This document shows, piece after piece, positions 61,380-64,000 of a stretch of DNA of 64,000 bases. The position numbers and the translations under genes are program-made. Location of the stretch: NCBI RefSeq assembly GCF_900177245.1, contig NZ_FXBM01000003.1, positions 372,001 through 436,000 of the forward strand, given 5' to 3'. Each line of letters opens with the position of its first letter. Positions within the stretch are counted from its first letter, which is position 1. The stretch is from Rathayibacter oskolensis (GTDB lineage: Bacteria; Actinomycetota; Actinomycetes; Actinomycetales; Microbacteriaceae). The notes beneath the pieces are model-generated. The model did not search any database and was not told where the DNA came from. It saw only the letters and a list, made by a program, of their open reading frames with translations.

Positions 61380-61435
61380 TAAGGCTGGACACCTGGATCC
61401 TGCGAATTCTGGCGGATTCGGGGCGTCCAGCCTTA
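61380..61435. terminator. bidirectional hairpin between convergent genes
   Basis: Exact 11-bp arms TAAGGCTGGAC (61380-61390) and GTCCAGCCTTA (61425-61435), with a GAATTC-containing loop. Located between the chorismate mutase and YhgE genes. Confidence 0.6.
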
Positions 61436-61444
61436 CCTGTGGGG

Positions 61445-63730
61445 CTACGCCTCCGCGGGGCGGCGCAGGGCGGCGACCGAGGTCACGCGGCGGCGGGCGA
61501 TCGCGGCGACGGTGAGCAGCAGGCCGAACAGCAGCCAGATCACGAGCCCGACGCTCGAGCCGCCGACGCCTCCTGAGCCGTCGACCACCCCGGACAGCGC
61601 GTTCTGGGCCGCCGACAGCGGCAGGAACCCGAGGGCGTCGTCGAACACCCCCGGCACGGTCGAGATGATGCCGGCGCCGAGCCCGATGACCGCCGCGAGC
61701 ATCGCGATGAAGCGGCCGGTGCCTCCGAGCAGGGCGACCAGGCCCTGGTTGACCGCGGCGAACGACGCGCCGGCGAGCATCGACAGCAGCGTGAAGCCGA
61801 TGAACGTCAGCGGCTCCAGATCGGCCACGAACTGCATGACGATCGCGACCGCGAGGCCCTGCACGAGCCCGATCACGAGGGCGGGTACGTAGGACGAGAG
61901 CGCGAGGGCCGCCGAGGACCGGGTCGACGAGAGGGCCCGGTGCGAGAACGCGGCGAGCACCAGGAACGTCGCGAGCGCACCCAGCCACAGCGCGATCGTG
62001 GTGAAGAACGGGACGCTCGAGGCTCCGAACAGGGCGGTGCTCTCGCTCGCGTTCTCGACCGGAGCGGCGACGACGTCGGCGAGGTTCGTCGACTCCTCGT
62101 CGCTGTAGGTCGGCAGCTGCGCGACGGCGGCGTCGAGGCCCGCGGCGAGGGAGCGCGATCCGTCGGCGAGCTGCACGGCTCCGTCCGAGACGCCGCCCGC
62201 ACCGTCGGCGAGCTGGTTCGCGCCGTCGGCCGCGGTGGACGCTCCGGTCGCGAGCTGAGCGGCTCCGTCGGCGGCGGCGGACGCTCCCGTGGCCAGCTGC
62301 GCCGCGCCGTCGGCGGCGGCGGTGGCCCCGGTGGCGAGCTGCGCCGCACCGTCCGACGCCGAGGCGGCTCCGGTCGAGAGCGCGGCGGCGCCCTGCGCGG
62401 CGGAGGCGGCGCCCGTGGCGAGCTGCGTCAGCCCGCCGGCCAGGCTCCGCGCCCCCGCAGCCGACTGCGCGGTGCCCTCGGCGAGCGAGGGCTGCCCGTC
62501 GGTGCTGTCGTTGATCCCGGACGCGATGCCGGCCGTGTACTGCGCCGTCGCGCCGGCCTGATAGAGCGCGCCGTTCTGGTTGGTGGTGTCGAGCTGCGCG
62601 CCGGCCTCGGCGAGGATGGCGGCGCAGGTGGGGTCGGTCTCAGCGCAGGACTGCGCGAGCGACGCGATCGTGCCGAGCGCGGTGCCCGTCGTCGTCGCCG
62701 ACTGCGCGGCGACTCCGGAGGCGGTGGTCGCGGTCTGGCCGAGTGCCGCGACTCCGGCGGCGAGGCCGTCGAGGCCGTCGGCGAGGCCGGTCGCCCCGTC
62801 GGCCGACTGCTGAGTCCCGGTCGCGAGCTGCGAGACGCCGCCCGAGAGGTCGGAGGCTCCGGTGCCGAGCTGCGCGACGCCGTCGGCGAGGGACGACGCT
62901 CCGGTGCCCACCTGCGCGACGCCATCCGAGAGCGACGAGGCCCCCGTGCCGACCTGCGCGACGCCGTCCGAGAGCGAGGACGCTCCCGTCGCGAGGTCGT
63001 CGATGCCGCTCGCGAGCGAGGAGGTGCCGTCGGCGAGCGACGAGGCTCCGGTGCTCAGCTGGTCGGCGCCGTCGGCGAGGGTTCCGGCTCCGTCGGCCGC
63101 CTGCCCGATCTGCTCGTTCAGGGTGTTGAAGCCGACGTAGACGTTCTCGAGGTAGGCGGTCGTGAGCTGGGTGTTCAGCAGCGAGGTCGCCGTGCTGGTC
63201 ACGGTCGCAGAGATCGCGTCGTCGACGAGCTTCGCCTTGTCGCTCGTCGCGATGTCGATCGTCGCCTTGGTCGCGTCGGCGGCGTCTCCGGAGTACGAGG
63301 TCGCGGCCGCCGAGAACGAGGAGGGGATCGTCACGACGGTCGCGTAGCTGCCGTCGGCGAGGCCCTCGGCCGCGTCGTCCTTGTCGGTGAGCACCCAGGT
63401 GAAGTTGCCCGTCGAGTCGGAGCCGGACACGTTGGCGGCCGGGGTCGGCGAGGCCGACGGCGACGGCGTCGCGGTGGAGTCCGCCTCCTCGCCGCCGGTC
63501 ACCAGACCCGCCGCGAGCTGGCGGCCGAGGGGGACGGTCTGGCCGTTGATCTCGACGGGGGTGTCCTCGTTCACGACGGCGGCCGTGATCTGGTCGAGGC
63601 GGTCGGTCGGGTTCCACAGGGCCCAGACCAGCATGCCGCCGATCGCGAGGGGCACCAGGACGATGCCGAGAAGGGTCAGCCAGGACACCTTCTTCGCGCC
63701 GCGGGGGCGTTCGAGGGAGAGCAGAGCCAT
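61445..63730 (-). CDS. YhgE/Pip domain membrane protein
   Basis: 761 residues. One membrane helix at the N-terminus, a large extracytoplasmic region containing long repeats of the type G(A/T)xxL(A/S)DGAxQL(A/S)TG (residues 220-530, about 11-residue period), and five to six C-terminal helices ending VIWLLFGLLLTVAAIARRRVTS. This is the YhgE/Pip (ABC-2-related) architecture, shared with phage-infection proteins and EsaA-like secretion factors. It follows an ATP-binding gene by 1 bp. Confidence 0.9.
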   Translation of the reverse strand: MALLSLERPRGAKKVSWLTLLGIVLVPLAIGGMLVWALWNPTDRLDQITAAVVNEDTPVEINGQTVPLGRQLAAGLVTGGEEADSTATPSPSASPTPAANVSGSDSTGNFTWVLTDKDDAAEGLADGSYATVVTIPSSFSAAATSYSGDAADATKATIDIATSDKAKLVDDAISATVTSTATSLLNTQLTTAYLENVYVGFNTLNEQIGQAADGAGTLADGADQLSTGASSLADGTSSLASGIDDLATGASSLSDGVAQVGTGASSLSDGVAQVGTGASSLADGVAQLGTGASDLSGGVSQLATGTQQSADGATGLADGLDGLAAGVAALGQTATTASGVAAQSATTTGTALGTIASLAQSCAETDPTCAAILAEAGAQLDTTNQNGALYQAGATAQYTAGIASGINDSTDGQPSLAEGTAQSAAGARSLAGGLTQLATGAASAAQGAAALSTGAASASDGAAQLATGATAAADGAAQLATGASAAADGAAQLATGASTAADGANQLADGAGGVSDGAVQLADGSRSLAAGLDAAVAQLPTYSDEESTNLADVVAAPVENASESTALFGASSVPFFTTIALWLGALATFLVLAAFSHRALSSTRSSAALALSSYVPALVIGLVQGLAVAIVMQFVADLEPLTFIGFTLLSMLAGASFAAVNQGLVALLGGTGRFIAMLAAVIGLGAGIISTVPGVFDDALGFLPLSAAQNALSGVVDGSGGVGGSSVGLVIWLLFGLLLTVAAIARRRVTSVAALRRPAEA

Positions 63731-63731
63731 G

Positions 63732-64000
63732 TCAGAGGACCTTTGCGATGTCGCGGCGCTCGGCCGTGGAGGAGACCGCGAGCAGGACGCGGTCGGAGGG
63801 GAGGAGGTCGTCGAGCGCCTCGGCGTCGACGGAGGAGGCGACCAGGGTGACGGTGCCGCCCTTCTCCGAGGCCCGGGCGCGCGCGCCGTCGAACTCGGAG
63901 CGGAGGGCGCGGCGCAGCAGCGGGTCGGTCACGGTGTCGAGGTCGTCGAGCACGAGGAGCGACGGGGTCGTCCGCAGCACGGCGCGCACCTCGCCGACCG
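63732..64000 (-). CDS. ATP-binding protein, partial (probable ABC ATPase)
   Basis: The last 89 codons of a gene that begins outside the window. The visible part has SLLVLDDLDTVTDPLLRRAL, a Walker B-like strand followed by a D-loop-like turn, and SDRVLLAVSSTAERRDI. It stops 1 bp before the YhgE start, so it is its operon partner, probably the ATPase subunit. Without the Walker A region the family call is tentative. Confidence 0.6.
   Translation of the reverse strand, partial: VGEVRAVLRTTPSLLVLDDLDTVTDPLLRRALRSEFDGARARASEKGGTVTLVASSVDAEALDDLLPSDRVLLAVSSTAERRDIAKVL

Overview
This window comes from a high-GC, Gram-positive actinobacterium. The base composition, the gene content (DUF6421, DUF7882-like, DUF3151, DUF3618 and CsbD proteins, an LAL-type LuxR regulator, an LPXTG-like anchored phosphatase) and the frequent leaderless gene starts all fit the family Microbacteriaceae; a Rathayibacter- or Curtobacterium-like genus is my inference. 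No rRNA, tRNA, CRISPR array, IS element or replication origin was found. Most of the window reads as ordinary chromosome.

Layout. 0-9 kb: truncated nucleoside deaminase, NAD synthetase, acetyl-CoA synthetase downstream of a sulfonate/nitrate-type ABC importer (ATPase, binding protein, permease), a nitroreductase and dihydrolipoyl dehydrogenase. 9-19.6 kb: a Fic protein bracketed by palindromic repeats, GNAT acetyltransferases, a lipoprotein overlapping a threonine aldolase, a NarL-type two-component system, a DUF6421 protein and a hydrolase. 19.7-31.5 kb: AEC transporter, DUF4012 protein, exonuclease III, a heterodimeric ABC exporter, pyrE, a long disordered membrane protein and a SpoU-type RNA methyltransferase. 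31.5-44.6 kb: two HAD phosphatases, DUF3151 flanked by two copies of an 88-bp hairpin element, an MFS transporter, MmcQ and DoxX proteins, a 962-residue LuxR regulator next to a divergent pair of small genes with two matching 21-bp sites, a cell-wall phosphatase, purA and a DUF559-type protein. 44.8-52.3 kb: a MacB/FtsX-type ABC pair, small conserved proteins, a lipoprotein and two hydrolases. 52.4-54.0 kb: a lower-GC insert with an AAA ATPase and a predicted PD-(D/E)XK nuclease, overlapping by 4 bp. 54-64 kb: epimerase, quinone reductase, an envelope/stress cluster (DUF3618, holin-like, CsbD, Zn-dehydrogenase, Ohr), chorismate mutase, a YhgE/Pip protein and the end of an ATP-binding protein.

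Three things stand out. (1) The ATPase-nuclease pair is the best candidate for an undescribed system, probably anti-phage defence. (2) About 20 genes have a TAnnnT-like -10 element ending 7-9 nt before the start codon, so they are probably leaderless. (3) Intergenic regions are rich in structured repeats: two REP-like palindrome families, two unrelated arrays that both use a 16-bp unit, an array of three hairpins, and an 88-bp element whose outer arms differ between copies yet remain perfectly self-complementary.
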